A stretch of DNA of 64,000 bases, taken from positions 1,922,001 to 1,986,000 of the forward strand of contig NZ_PVYX01000002.1 of NCBI RefSeq assembly GCF_003001695.1, read 5' to 3'. A program made the translations under genes and the position numbers. How positions within the stretch are numbered: position 1 is the first letter of the stretch; every line of letters begins with the position of its first letter. The notes beneath the pieces are model-generated. The model made no database searches and was not told where the DNA came from. It worked only from the letters and a program-made list of their open reading frames with translations. This stretch comes from Flagellimonas meridianipacifica (GTDB taxonomy: Bacteria > Bacteroidota > Bacteroidia > Flavobacteriales > Flavobacteriaceae). Shown here piece by piece: positions 18,535 through 26,061 of this stretch.

Positions 18535-18885
18535 TCAAGAGGCCTCTGTCATCTTTTTTGTGATAAAAAATCCGGTCAATAAACCAAGTCCGGCCATAAA
18601 GAATCCCGACCCCGGTCCTACTATATCTTCATCCATGCCCAAAGACATCAGGATTCCCGCAGTAAAAATACCTAGGCCAATACCCATCAACAAAGTAGCC
18701 AAATTAATCACTATTACTTTCCATATAGGAGTGACACGGGAACTCTTTCCATAAAATATTGAGGCATCTGCCCCTTTATCTATTAATGCCAATCTTTCTT
18801 TGTTCCTTGCAGAAATGTAGAGGTAGAATATCCCAAAAACAACCCCAAACATAACGGGAATGATAATAATCTCTGAATTATCCAT
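18535..18885 (-). CDS. DUF6249-like small membrane protein
   Basis: A 116-residue protein read from the ATG at 18885 (MDNSEIIIIPVMFGVVFGIF); the open frame extends further upstream but through the promoter region. Three hydrophobic helices: 4-22, about 54-77 and about 88-110, with ISARNKERLALIDKGADASIF between the first two, a signature of DUF6249-type proteins often found beside ECF sigma genes. Upstream, on the minus strand, is a TGTAACC-N16-CGTC element identical in form to that of the divergent ECF sigma gene, so it is probably part of that regulon. Confidence 0.78.
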   Translation of the reverse strand: MDNSEIIIIPVMFGVVFGIFYLYISARNKERLALIDKGADASIFYGKSSRVTPIWKVIVINLATLLMGIGLGIFTAGILMSLGMDEDIVGPGSGFFMAGLGLLTGFFITKKMTEAS

Positions 18886-18927
18886 AGTATAAAGTTTAAA
18901 TGGTTTTAAAATTGTATTTGATTCTAG

Positions 18928-18954
18928 GACGTGACCTTTTATAAATAGGTTACA
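18928..18954 (-). promoter_or_regulatory. ECF-type promoter driving the DUF6249 gene
   Basis: On the minus strand TGTAACC (18954-18948) is followed after exactly 16 bases by CGTC (18931-18928). AAC in the -35 and CGTC in the -10 are typical of ECF promoters. Expected transcription start about 18920, 35 bases before the start codon. Confidence 0.6.
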
Positions 18955-18977
18955 CTTCCAAGAAAAAAAAGTTTTTA

Positions 18978-19004
18978 TGTAACCAATTTCTTTTCCCCTA
19001 CGTC
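18978..19004 (+). promoter_or_regulatory. ECF-type promoter driving the ECF sigma gene
   Basis: TGTAACC (18978-18984) is followed after exactly 16 bases by CGTC (19001-19004), the mirror image of the promoter at 18928-18954. It ends 13 bases before the sigma start codon, implying a very short leader and autoregulation. Confidence 0.6.
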
Positions 19005-19017
19005 TTATGGTTGAACA

Positions 19018-19590
19018 ATGACTGATAACACCGACCAATATTTAATAAAATCCACCTTAAAGGGTGATACGAAAGCTTTTGCCAGTTTGGTTACAAAGCA
19101 TCAAAACTATGTTTACACCTTAGTGATACGAATGATAAAAACCAAGGAGGAGGCAGAAGAAGTGACTCAAGATGTTTTCATTAAAGCATATAAGTCTTTG
19201 AAGGATTTTAAAGGGGACTCCAAATTCACTACTTGGCTATATCGGATTTCGTACAGGGCCGCTTTAGACCATATCAGAAAAAATAAGAAAAGACAAAAAA
19301 CAAATACTTTGTTAGAAGAAATCACTGAAAGCAACTTAACTTTCATTGAAAATCCCTTGGAACAGTTGGAAGATCAGGAACGTAAAGATTTTATCAAAAG
19401 GTCTATAGCCAGACTTTCTGAAAGTGAAGCAGCCATCGTGACCCTTTTTTATTTTGAAGAATTGAGCATCAAGGAAATTGGAAAAGTTACCCGTTTAACG
19501 GAGGATAATGTAAAAGTGAAATTACATAGAAGCAGGAAAAAGTTGTATGAATTTTTGCAACCTCATCCTGTCGTTAACGAAAAGGAATAG
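19018..19590 (+). CDS. ECF RNA polymerase sigma factor
   Basis: A 190-residue ECF sigma factor. Region 2 (about 20-85) shows VTKHQNYVYTLVIRMIKTKE followed by EAEEVTQDVFIKAYKSL and FTTWLYRISYRAALDHIRK. Region 4 (about 125-180) shows SEAAIVTLFYFEELSIKEIG and LTEDNVKVKLHRSRKKLYEF, a helix-turn-helix. It directs RNA polymerase to specific promoters in response to an envelope or other signal, held back by an anti-sigma factor. The gene 5 bases downstream encodes a small membrane protein likely to be that partner. A matching ECF-type promoter precedes it. Confidence 0.93.
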   Translation: MTDNTDQYLIKSTLKGDTKAFASLVTKHQNYVYTLVIRMIKTKEEAEEVTQDVFIKAYKSLKDFKGDSKFTTWLYRISYRAALDHIRKNKKRQKTNTLLEEITESNLTFIENPLEQLEDQERKDFIKRSIARLSESEAAIVTLFYFEELSIKEIGKVTRLTEDNVKVKLHRSRKKLYEFLQPHPVVNEKE

Positions 19591-19595
19591 AAATT

Positions 19596-19982
19596 ATGGA
19601 AAAGCTATCCAAAGAACAGGAAAAAGTTTTGAAAACGGCATTGGCCCAAATTGGTTTGGAGAAACCATCCGAAGACTTCCTAAGCAACGTAATGGATGCC
19701 ATAGAAATGCAGGAAAAAGTGACTACTCCCCTTATATCCAAAAAAGGTTGGTTGCTTATTACCTTCGTTTTCGCCTTGTCCTTGAGCTTACTCGTTTTTT
19801 ATCCTGAAGAAGGTTCGGTTGTTTTTGATATGGTTTTTTCATATCGAGCAGGTTTTGTGGAAAAGCTGTTTCAAGGACTTGAGATATCCAAAACCATGAT
19901 GATGGGCATTTGCTTATTGGGATTATTCCTGTTTCAGCTTCCCTTTCTAATTAAAATGACCGACAAGGAAAGGTCATTATAG
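19596..19982 (+). CDS. Small membrane protein, probable anti-sigma factor
   Basis: A 128-residue protein with a soluble helical N-terminus (LSKEQEKVLKTALAQIGLEK ... FLSNVMDAIEMQEK, about 1-44) and two membrane helices (about 51-68 and 101-119). The position 5 bases after the ECF sigma gene and the cytoplasmic helical head before the first helix suit an anti-sigma factor, though no zinc-binding HXXXCXXC motif is seen. Not similar to a family I can name. Its stop is next to the 3' end of rnpB, which lies on the other strand. Confidence 0.7.
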   Translation: MEKLSKEQEKVLKTALAQIGLEKPSEDFLSNVMDAIEMQEKVTTPLISKKGWLLITFVFALSLSLLVFYPEEGSVVFDMVFSYRAGFVEKLFQGLEISKTMMMGICLLGLFLFQLPFLIKMTDKERSL

Positions 19983-19983
19983 A

Positions 19984-20284
19984 AAAAGCAGGCCATAAGC
20001 CGGATTCTGTCGAGCCTTATCATTTATCTAGACTTTGGATTGCTCCAAAGTTCCAACCGCCTACCCTCCAATTTGGGCGTGCTACCCTCAAACACTGGTT
20101 TACATGGCGTTGCACCGCATAGAGTTTACCTGATTTCACTACAGCCGAACTGTACTTGCTTTCTGTTGCACTGGTCCTCGTCTTTCAACGGACGGATGTT
20201 ATCCGCTATGTTGCACTATGGTGTCCGGACTTTCCTCCTTGTCCTGAATTGAATTCAAAACACGGCGATAAGGAGGCCTGCGTT
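19984..20284 (-). ncRNA. rnpB: RNase P RNA component (bacterial class A)
   Basis: Catalytic RNA that matures tRNA 5' ends. On the minus strand the 5' half contains GAGGAAAGTCCGGAC, then CATAGTGCAACATAGCGG; later come GGTAAACTC and ACAGAATCCGGCTTAT near the 3' end, all hallmark conserved regions (CR I, CR V). P1 is formed by GCAGGCC (20281-20275) and GGCCTGC (19994-19988). Length about 300 nt is short but within the class A range. A -7 element ends at 20286. No protein is expected in this region; short open frames on the plus strand are spurious. Exact ends are plus or minus a few bases. Confidence 0.95.
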
Positions 20285-20285
20285 G

Positions 20286-20293
20286 CAAAGATA
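20286..20293 (-). promoter_or_regulatory. Bacteroidota -7 promoter element of rnpB
   Basis: TATCTTTG on the minus strand, a perfect TAnnTTTG match placed about 5 bases before the P1 strand GCAGGCC, as expected for the rnpB transcription start near 20281. Confidence 0.7.
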
Positions 20294-20331
20294 ACTCAAT
20301 TGTTAATAAAAAATAATTTGTGGGAGCGTTC

Positions 20332-20345
20332 GCAAAGCGCTTTGC
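20332..20345. repeat. 14-bp perfect palindrome between rnpB and dnaX promoters
   Basis: GCAAAGCGCTTTGC is its own reverse complement. It sits in the roughly 90-bp gap between the divergent promoters of rnpB and dnaX, 13 bases before the dnaX -7 element, and could be an operator; no regulator is identified. Confidence 0.6.
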
Positions 20346-20358
20346 CATTCGCTATTTT

Positions 20359-20366
20359 TATATTTG
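20359..20366 (+). promoter_or_regulatory. Bacteroidota -7 promoter element of dnaX
   Basis: TATATTTG, perfect TAnnTTTG. Transcription would start near 20371, leaving a leader of about 18 bases to a TTG start at 20389 and excluding the GTG at 20320. Confidence 0.65.
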
Positions 20367-20388
20367 TGAATCAGTTAATCTTTTGGAA

Positions 20389-22104
20389 TTGGAGCCTTTT
20401 GTAGTATCAGCTAGAAAATACCGCCCGCAGACATTCAAGGATGTTGTGGGGCAACAGGCTATTACCAATACCTTGCTCAACGCCATTGAGAATAATCATT
20501 TGGCCCAGGCTCTTTTGTTCTGTGGACCTCGTGGTGTTGGTAAAACTACCTGTGCTCGTATTCTTGCAAAAAAAATAAATCAAGATGGGACAGAACGGGA
20601 AGATGAAGATTTTGCCTTCAATATTTTTGAACTGGATGCCGCCTCCAATAATTCGGTAGATGATATCAGGAGTCTAATTGATCAGGTTCGGATTCCTCCA
20701 CAAGTCGGTAAATACAAAGTATATATTATTGACGAGGTTCATATGCTGTCGCAATCTGCTTTCAATGCTTTTTTGAAGACCTTGGAAGAACCACCAAAGC
20801 ATGCTATTTTTATTTTGGCCACTACGGAAAAACATAAGATTATTCCAACTATTCTTTCACGTTGCCAAATCTTTGATTTCAAGAGGATAACTGTTAAAGA
20901 TGCAGCAGAATACCTAAAATATATTGCTGAGCAACAAGGTGTTGAGGCCGAAGAGAGTGCCCTGCACATCATTGCGCAAAAAGCCGATGGTGCCATGCGC
21001 GATGCATTATCCATTTTTGACAGGGTGGTTAGTTTTTCAGGAAAAAAACTGACCAGAAAAGCGGTAACGGAAAACTTGAACGTTCTTGATTACGACACTT
21101 ATTTCACCACCACCCAACTAATTCTTGAGAATAACATTCCTGAATTACTGGTCTTGTTCAATAAAACGCTTTCCCTAGGGTTCGACGGGCATCATTTTAT
21201 TACCGGTCTGGCGTCTCATTTTAGAGACCTTATGGTATGCCAACATCCTGAAACTATAGCGCTTTTAGAAGTTGGAGAGGATGTTAAAGAACAATACAAA
21301 AATCAATCGGCTACTGCTACACGAGAATTTTTGCTCCAAGCTCTTGATTTGGCCAACGAATGTGACTTAAAATATAAGACCAGTAAAAATCAGCGTCTGT
21401 TGGTAGAGTTGACCTTAATGAAATTGGCCTCCATCACTTTTGATGGTGAAAAAAAAAACGCTGATTTTCTAATTCCGGCTTCACATTTCAAGCATGTTCC
21501 AACAAGCGAGCTTTCAAAAGCTACTATTCAACAAACTGAAAATAAAAGGGTTGACACAGAACCAACTCCGCAACAGGAAAAAGAGGAGTCTATTCCTGTT
21601 CCAGCGCCTCCACCCGTCAAGAAAATAGATTTAAAGAATAGCGCGAATCGTGTTTCCGGACTGTCACTCTCCAGCATCAAAACCAAAAAAGAGCATACTA
21701 ACACTAAGAATCCAAATATTCCAGAAGAGGATTTGCCACAAAGTCCATTTACTGAAAGTGAGATGCAAGAGCAATGGGAGGCTTATGTGAAACGGCTGGA
21801 AAACGACGGTAGAAAAATATTGGCAAGTAACCTCCAAACCGATGTTCCCAAATTAAAAGATGCCCATACTATTTGGATAGAACTTCCCAATCATACCATG
21901 AAAAAGGAAGTGGAACGGGAACAAGGTCCTTTGATGAACCATTTAAAACAAAAATTGGCCAATTACTCCATCACCTTGCACATTACCGTGAATGAGGAAG
22001 CCGCCAAAAAGTATGCCTTCACGCCTGAAGAGAAATATCAGAAGTTAAAAGAAAAAAATCCAGCCATTGAATTATTGAGAAAAGAGTTTGATTTAGATTT
22101 TTAG
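20389..22104 (+). CDS. dnaX: DNA polymerase III subunit gamma/tau
   Basis: Clamp-loader ATPase of the replisome. I place the start at TTG 20389 (MEPFVVSARKYRPQTF, the usual N-terminus), because a -7 promoter element lies at 20359-20366. The 571-residue product has Walker A GPRGVGKT at 46-53, Walker B YIIDEVH near 112-118, the SRC-type motif LSRCQIFDF and domain III up to about 352. A Pro-rich linker (about 395-420) then leads to a C-terminal domain. The zinc-binding cysteines normally between Walker A and ELDAAS are absent. At codons 354-357 an A10 tract forms a -1 slippery heptamer (see separate entry), so a short gamma form is likely. Confidence 0.93.
   Translation: MEPFVVSARKYRPQTFKDVVGQQAITNTLLNAIENNHLAQALLFCGPRGVGKTTCARILAKKINQDGTEREDEDFAFNIFELDAASNNSVDDIRSLIDQVRIPPQVGKYKVYIIDEVHMLSQSAFNAFLKTLEEPPKHAIFILATTEKHKIIPTILSRCQIFDFKRITVKDAAEYLKYIAEQQGVEAEESALHIIAQKADGAMRDALSIFDRVVSFSGKKLTRKAVTENLNVLDYDTYFTTTQLILENNIPELLVLFNKTLSLGFDGHHFITGLASHFRDLMVCQHPETIALLEVGEDVKEQYKNQSATATREFLLQALDLANECDLKYKTSKNQRLLVELTLMKLASITFDGEKKNADFLIPASHFKHVPTSELSKATIQQTENKRVDTEPTPQQEKEESIPVPAPPPVKKIDLKNSANRVSGLSLSSIKTKKEHTNTKNPNIPEEDLPQSPFTESEMQEQWEAYVKRLENDGRKILASNLQTDVPKLKDAHTIWIELPNHTMKKEVEREQGPLMNHLKQKLANYSITLHITVNEEAAKKYAFTPEEKYQKLKEKNPAIELLRKEFDLDF
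21449..21464 (+). promoter_or_regulatory. dnaX: Probable programmed -1 frameshift site in dnaX
   Basis: Ten A residues (21449-21458) followed by C make the slippery heptamer A AAA AAC in the correct zero-frame phase (21453-21459). A -1 slip gives two more codons and then TGA at 21462-21464, yielding a product of about 358 residues that ends right after domain III, like E. coli gamma. Transcriptional slippage adding one A would give the same end. Confidence 0.65.
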
Positions 22105-22148
22105 CTCTGAATCCATTAACTACCAATCATTCTGATTTCCATTTCCGT

Positions 22149-22156
22149 TATCTTTG
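22149..22156 (+). promoter_or_regulatory. Bacteroidota -7 promoter element (TATCTTTG)
   Basis: Perfect TAnnTTTG match 20 bases before the miaE-like start codon at 22177. Confidence 0.6.
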
Positions 22157-22176
22157 AAATTTAAATTGAATAAGAC

Positions 22177-22758
22177 ATGCTAGGCCTTAAACTCCCTACT
22201 GACCCGAGGTGGGTAAACATTGTTGAAAAGAACATTGAAGAGATTTTGACAGATCATGCGTACTGTGAACAAAAAGCAGCCAGTACGGCCATTTCACTTA
22301 TTATTGGCTTCCCAGAAAAATCAGAACTAGTGAAAGAAATGACTTCTTTAGCACGTGAAGAGATGGGACACTTCAATATGGTACACGACAAGATTCTTAA
22401 AAGAGGTTGGGTCCTGGGAAGGGAGCGAAAGGATGAATACGTGATTGAGTTGATGAAATTCTTTCCAAAAGGAGGTAGTAGGGAAACCCACTTGGTCCAC
22501 AAGTTGCTTTATGCAGCCTTGATAGAGGCTAGAAGTTGCGAACGTTTTAGGTTACTTTCTGAAGAAGTAAATGATGCAGAACTGGCAGAATTCTATAAAA
22601 ATCTTATGGTCAGTGAAGCCAACCACTATACTATGTTTCTAAAGTTTGCCAGAATGTATGGTAACCGCGAGGAAGTTGACCAGAAATGGCAAGATTTACT
22701 GGAATACGAGGCTACCCTGATGCAAAATCTTGGTAAAAAAGAAACGATGCACGGTTAA
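22177..22758 (+). CDS. miaE: tRNA-(ms[2]io[6]A)-hydroxylase
   Basis: A 193-residue non-heme diiron monooxygenase of the MiaE family, which hydroxylates the isopentenyl group of ms2i6A at tRNA position 37. The ferritin-like four-helix bundle carries the iron ligands as EQKAASTAISL, REEMGHFNMVHDK, EARSCERFRLL and SEANHYTMFL, with Glu and ExxH pairs spaced as in the family. Preceded by its own promoter. Its stop codon directly abuts the stop codon of ppk1 on the other strand, with no bases between and no terminator visible. Confidence 0.9.
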   Translation: MLGLKLPTDPRWVNIVEKNIEEILTDHAYCEQKAASTAISLIIGFPEKSELVKEMTSLAREEMGHFNMVHDKILKRGWVLGRERKDEYVIELMKFFPKGGSRETHLVHKLLYAALIEARSCERFRLLSEEVNDAELAEFYKNLMVSEANHYTMFLKFARMYGNREEVDQKWQDLLEYEATLMQNLGKKETMHG

Positions 22759-24840
22759 TTAAGATTCCAGTTTAGCCTGATAATAATCGTATAAGGCAAA
22801 CTGAGATCTTAGTTCTGGTTCTCCGACATTAATTTCCCGGTATGCATTGTCTTGTTTGTCCGAAAAAATTCGAGCCTTTAGATTATCTTTCCAAGAGATG
22901 TTGAACGTGTCGATTAACTCTTGCTGAATATCTGGGTCATAAATAGGACAGCCTACCTCTACCCTGAAGTCAAGATTTCGTGTCATCCAATCCGCTGATG
23001 ATATGTAGATTTTAGGGTCACCGTCATTAGCAAAGATGAACAATCTTGGATGCTCCAAAAACTTATCCACAACACTAATGGCCTCAATGTTTTCGCTCAT
23101 TCCTTCGACCCCTGGAATCAAACAGCATACCCCTCGTATTATCAATTGTACTTTTACCCCTGCCCTACTTGCTTCGTACAATTTATCCACCATTTTATAT
23201 GAGGTAAGACTGTTCATCTTTATTTTGATAAAAGCTTCCTTACCTTCTTGGGCATTCTGTATTTCGTTGTCTATCAGCTTCATAAAGGTGGACTTCGTAT
23301 AGTGGGGAGAGACAATCAAGTGTCTGTACTTATTGACCTTGTAGTTTGTTTCAAAGAAGTCGAAAACCTTTGACATTTCCTTTAAAATACCTTCATGAGC
23401 GGTAAACAAAGTATAGTCTGTATAAATCTTGGCCGTTGACTCATTGAAATTACCCGTACTTATAAATCCGTATCGCTTTAATCCTTTGGGCTCTTCGCGT
23501 TCCACCAAACAGATTTTACTGTGCACCTTCAATCCAGGAACTCCAAAGATTAGATTGACCCCTTCTTCTTTGAGTAGATTGGCATACTTAATATTGGCTT
23601 GTTCATCAAACCGAGCCTGTAGTTCTATTTGAACGGTAACTTGTTTCCCATTTTTGACCGCATTAATCAAAGCAGAAGCTACCTGACTATCGTTGGCTAA
23701 ACGATAAATGGTAATTTTAATGCTACGAACTTTAGGGTCAAGAGCTGCTTCACGTAAAAAAACCGTTAAATAGGAAAAGGTATGGTAGGGCGTATAAATC
23801 AAGTAGTCCTTTTGTGCAATGAGTTCCAAAAGGCTTCCATTCATGCTAAATCCCTTTACAGGTAAAGGCTCAATCTTTTTATACATCAAATCTGTTCGGC
23901 CGAGGCTCGGGAATCCCATGTAATCCCGTCTATTGTGATAACGCCCTCCAGGAATAACACTATCTGTATCAATAATGTTCATTTTAGCCTTCAGAAATTG
24001 AAGAGTGTCCTTATCAATACTCTTGTCATAGACAAAACGTACCGGGTCACTTATTTTTCTACCTTCAACGCTAGATGATATTTTCTCAATAAAACTCTTG
24101 GTCAAGTCATTATCGATATCTAATTCTGCATCCCGTGTAATCTTAATCATATGGGCAGAAATGGACTCATATTCAAACATGGTGAACACACTATCCAAAC
24201 AGTACCTAATCAAATCGTCAAGAATGATAATATAGTCTTTATCGCCTTCTTTGGGAAGTACCACAAACCGGTCTATACCCTTCGGAATTTCGATTAGTGC
24301 ATATCTATTTTTACCTAAAGATTGACCTTGCTCATTCTTTTTCATGACCATTTTGACCGCTAGATATGCGGCCGTATCCTTGAGCAAAGGAAATTCTGTT
24401 AGGTCATTCAAGATGATGGTCATTAGTTCTTGGTTCACCTTCTTGAAAAAGTACTCCCTAACAAATTCAGCTTGACTCTCGCTTATCTCTCCTTCGTCTA
24501 TGATAAAAATGTTTTCGGTTTTAAGCTCTTCTTCAATTTGATTGAGAATCATTTGGCTTTGTGCTTGTTGTTGAATCACAATTTTTGTGATTTCTTCCAG
24601 CAAGTCTTTGGCCTTTTCCCCACCTAAAACACTTTTACCTGTTTTTCCGGCATCAACAATACGTTTCACGGTGGCATACCGCACTTTAAAGAACTCATCT
24701 AGATTATTGCTGAAAATACCCAAGAAACGAAGCCTGTCAATCAGAGGTACCTTTTTATCGGCACTTTCCTGCAACACCCTCGAATTGAAATGTAACCAGC
24801 TTATCTCTCTATTTACGTATTCGTTCTTTACTTTGATCAT
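22759..24840 (-). CDS. ppk1: Polyphosphate kinase 1
   Basis: Reversibly transfers the gamma phosphate of ATP to polyphosphate. The 693-residue protein has the N-terminal four-helix domain (YVNREISWLHFNSRVLQES) and two PLD-like domains. The autophosphorylated histidine is in GLKVHSKICLVER; the second conserved histidine is in FLEHPRLFIFAN, followed by YISSADWMTRNLDFRVE. Length matches the family. It is the last gene of a seven-gene minus-strand run from pyrR, and its ATG overlaps the stop of the SixA-like gene by 4 bases, so the two are translationally coupled. Confidence 0.95.
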   Translation of the reverse strand: MIKVKNEYVNREISWLHFNSRVLQESADKKVPLIDRLRFLGIFSNNLDEFFKVRYATVKRIVDAGKTGKSVLGGEKAKDLLEEITKIVIQQQAQSQMILNQIEEELKTENIFIIDEGEISESQAEFVREYFFKKVNQELMTIILNDLTEFPLLKDTAAYLAVKMVMKKNEQGQSLGKNRYALIEIPKGIDRFVVLPKEGDKDYIIILDDLIRYCLDSVFTMFEYESISAHMIKITRDAELDIDNDLTKSFIEKISSSVEGRKISDPVRFVYDKSIDKDTLQFLKAKMNIIDTDSVIPGGRYHNRRDYMGFPSLGRTDLMYKKIEPLPVKGFSMNGSLLELIAQKDYLIYTPYHTFSYLTVFLREAALDPKVRSIKITIYRLANDSQVASALINAVKNGKQVTVQIELQARFDEQANIKYANLLKEEGVNLIFGVPGLKVHSKICLVEREEPKGLKRYGFISTGNFNESTAKIYTDYTLFTAHEGILKEMSKVFDFFETNYKVNKYRHLIVSPHYTKSTFMKLIDNEIQNAQEGKEAFIKIKMNSLTSYKMVDKLYEASRAGVKVQLIIRGVCCLIPGVEGMSENIEAISVVDKFLEHPRLFIFANDGDPKIYISSADWMTRNLDFRVEVGCPIYDPDIQQELIDTFNISWKDNLKARIFSDKQDNAYREINVGEPELRSQFALYDYYQAKLES

Positions 24841-25328
24841 TTATTTCGTAGGTGTTTTGGAAATACTATTTGTTTTGTTCTTCCCTTTGAAATTTTGGAC
24901 CATCCATTCACATCAAATTCAATTTGGACCAATCCCGCTGTCGGAAGATTTTCAATATAGGTATCTCCCCAAGTATTTGCAAGCGTGGTGAAGGCATAAT
25001 TATGACCAAAAATCATAACCGTGTCCAACGTATCGGGTAGACTCTCAATGAAAGCCGCAACACTATCCCCAGAAAAGTCATATAACGCATTGGTCACTTG
25101 AAATCTTGTCAAATCAAAACCGATTCCCCGTAAAAAAATCATGCTTGTATGGAGTGCCCTGTTCGCCGGACTGGAATAGGCAAAATCAATCGAGAAACCC
25201 TTCGAGGATAACTTCTCTGCCACCAAATGAGCGTCATGTATTCCTCTTTCTTTTAAAGGACGGTCTTTATCGGATACTTCATAGTCCCAAGAAGACTTTC
25301 CATGCCGCATTAGAACAATCTGCTTCAT
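24837..25328 (-). CDS. SixA-like histidine phosphatase
   Basis: A 163-residue histidine phosphatase superfamily protein. The catalytic RHG motif is VLMRHGKSSWD at the N-terminus (His near 9), with SSPANRALHTS and IFGHNYAFTTLANTWGD supplying the other active-site arginine and histidine. SixA in E. coli dephosphorylates phosphohistidine; other members act on small molecules. Overlap with the ppk1 start by 4 bases suggests a role tied to phosphate or polyphosphate metabolism (inference). Confidence 0.88.
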   Translation of the reverse strand: MKQIVLMRHGKSSWDYEVSDKDRPLKERGIHDAHLVAEKLSSKGFSIDFAYSSPANRALHTSMIFLRGIGFDLTRFQVTNALYDFSGDSVAAFIESLPDTLDTVMIFGHNYAFTTLANTWGDTYIENLPTAGLVQIEFDVNGWSKISKGRTKQIVFPKHLRNK

Positions 25329-25338
25329 ATTTCTTCTT

Positions 25339-25986
25339 TTAGGGAGCCAAACGCTCTATTTTCCAGTCAAAATCTTCCTGAAGTGTGTACCGAATGCGGT
25401 CGTGAAGACGATTGGGGCGTCCTTGCCAAAATTCCAAAGAAACAGGACGAACCATATACCCGCCCCAGTAGGATGGTCTTTCCACTTCTTTTCCCGTGTA
25501 TTTTTTTTCGAGCTCGGCCAGTTTAGATTCCAGAACCTCTCTTGAAGGGATAACGTCACTCTGTGGAGAAACTATTGCGCCCAATTGACTTCCCATTGGT
25601 CTGGATTCAAAGTAGCCATCGGATAGGTTTTCTGCAATTTTTTCCACCCTTCCCTTGATTATGATTTGTCTTTCCATATTAGGCCAAAAGAAAGACAAGC
25701 AAACTTCAGGGTTTTTCTCCATGGCCTTTCCCTTTTCGCTGTTGTAATTGGTATAGAAAATGAACCCCTCAAAAGTATATTTCTTCATTAAAACCACCCT
25801 GCTTTTTGGAAAACCGTCCAATCCAATAGTTGCCAGGGTCATGGCATTGGGTTCTTCCAGACCATCAGTGGCTTCCACCTCATAAAACCATTTTTGGAAC
25901 TGTTCCATAGGATTATCCTTGATACCGTCTTCCAAAAGTTCACTCTTTTGGTAAGACTTTCTATAATCACTAAGATCTTGCTGCAT
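25339..25986 (-). CDS. pdxH: Pyridoxamine/pyridoxine 5'-phosphate oxidase
   Basis: FMN-dependent oxidase that makes pyridoxal 5'-phosphate, the last step of vitamin B6 synthesis and salvage. From the ATG at 25986 (MQQDLSDYRKSYQKSELLED) the product has 215 residues, the family length; an earlier in-frame ATG at 26019 would add only 11 residues unlike the family. Visible motifs are EPNAMTLATIGLDGFPKSRVV, FIFYTNYNSEKGKAMEKNP, a QSDVIPSREVLE stretch and EFWQGRPNRLHDR near the C-terminus. It lies 75 bases after rnz and 10 bases before the sixA-like gene. Confidence 0.95.
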   Translation of the reverse strand: MQQDLSDYRKSYQKSELLEDGIKDNPMEQFQKWFYEVEATDGLEEPNAMTLATIGLDGFPKSRVVLMKKYTFEGFIFYTNYNSEKGKAMEKNPEVCLSFFWPNMERQIIIKGRVEKIAENLSDGYFESRPMGSQLGAIVSPQSDVIPSREVLESKLAELEKKYTGKEVERPSYWGGYMVRPVSLEFWQGRPNRLHDRIRYTLQEDFDWKIERLAP

Positions 25987-26061
25987 AATTTGCCTCGTTA
26001 TTCTTTCAAATTTCCGCAAAACTAGGGAGAGAAAAAAGTATTGGAATGGCTATTTGGGCAT

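Noticed and set aside
20320..20388. Longer N-terminus for DnaX from a GTG at 20320
   Set aside because: It overlaps a perfect -7 promoter element at 20359-20366, and the DnaX family begins at MEPFVVSARKYRP, read from TTG 20389.
19981..20404. Plus-strand open frames of 70-82 codons between the anti-sigma gene and dnaX
   Set aside because: They lie over the rnpB gene on the other strand; the sequence conservation there is that of RNase P RNA, not protein.
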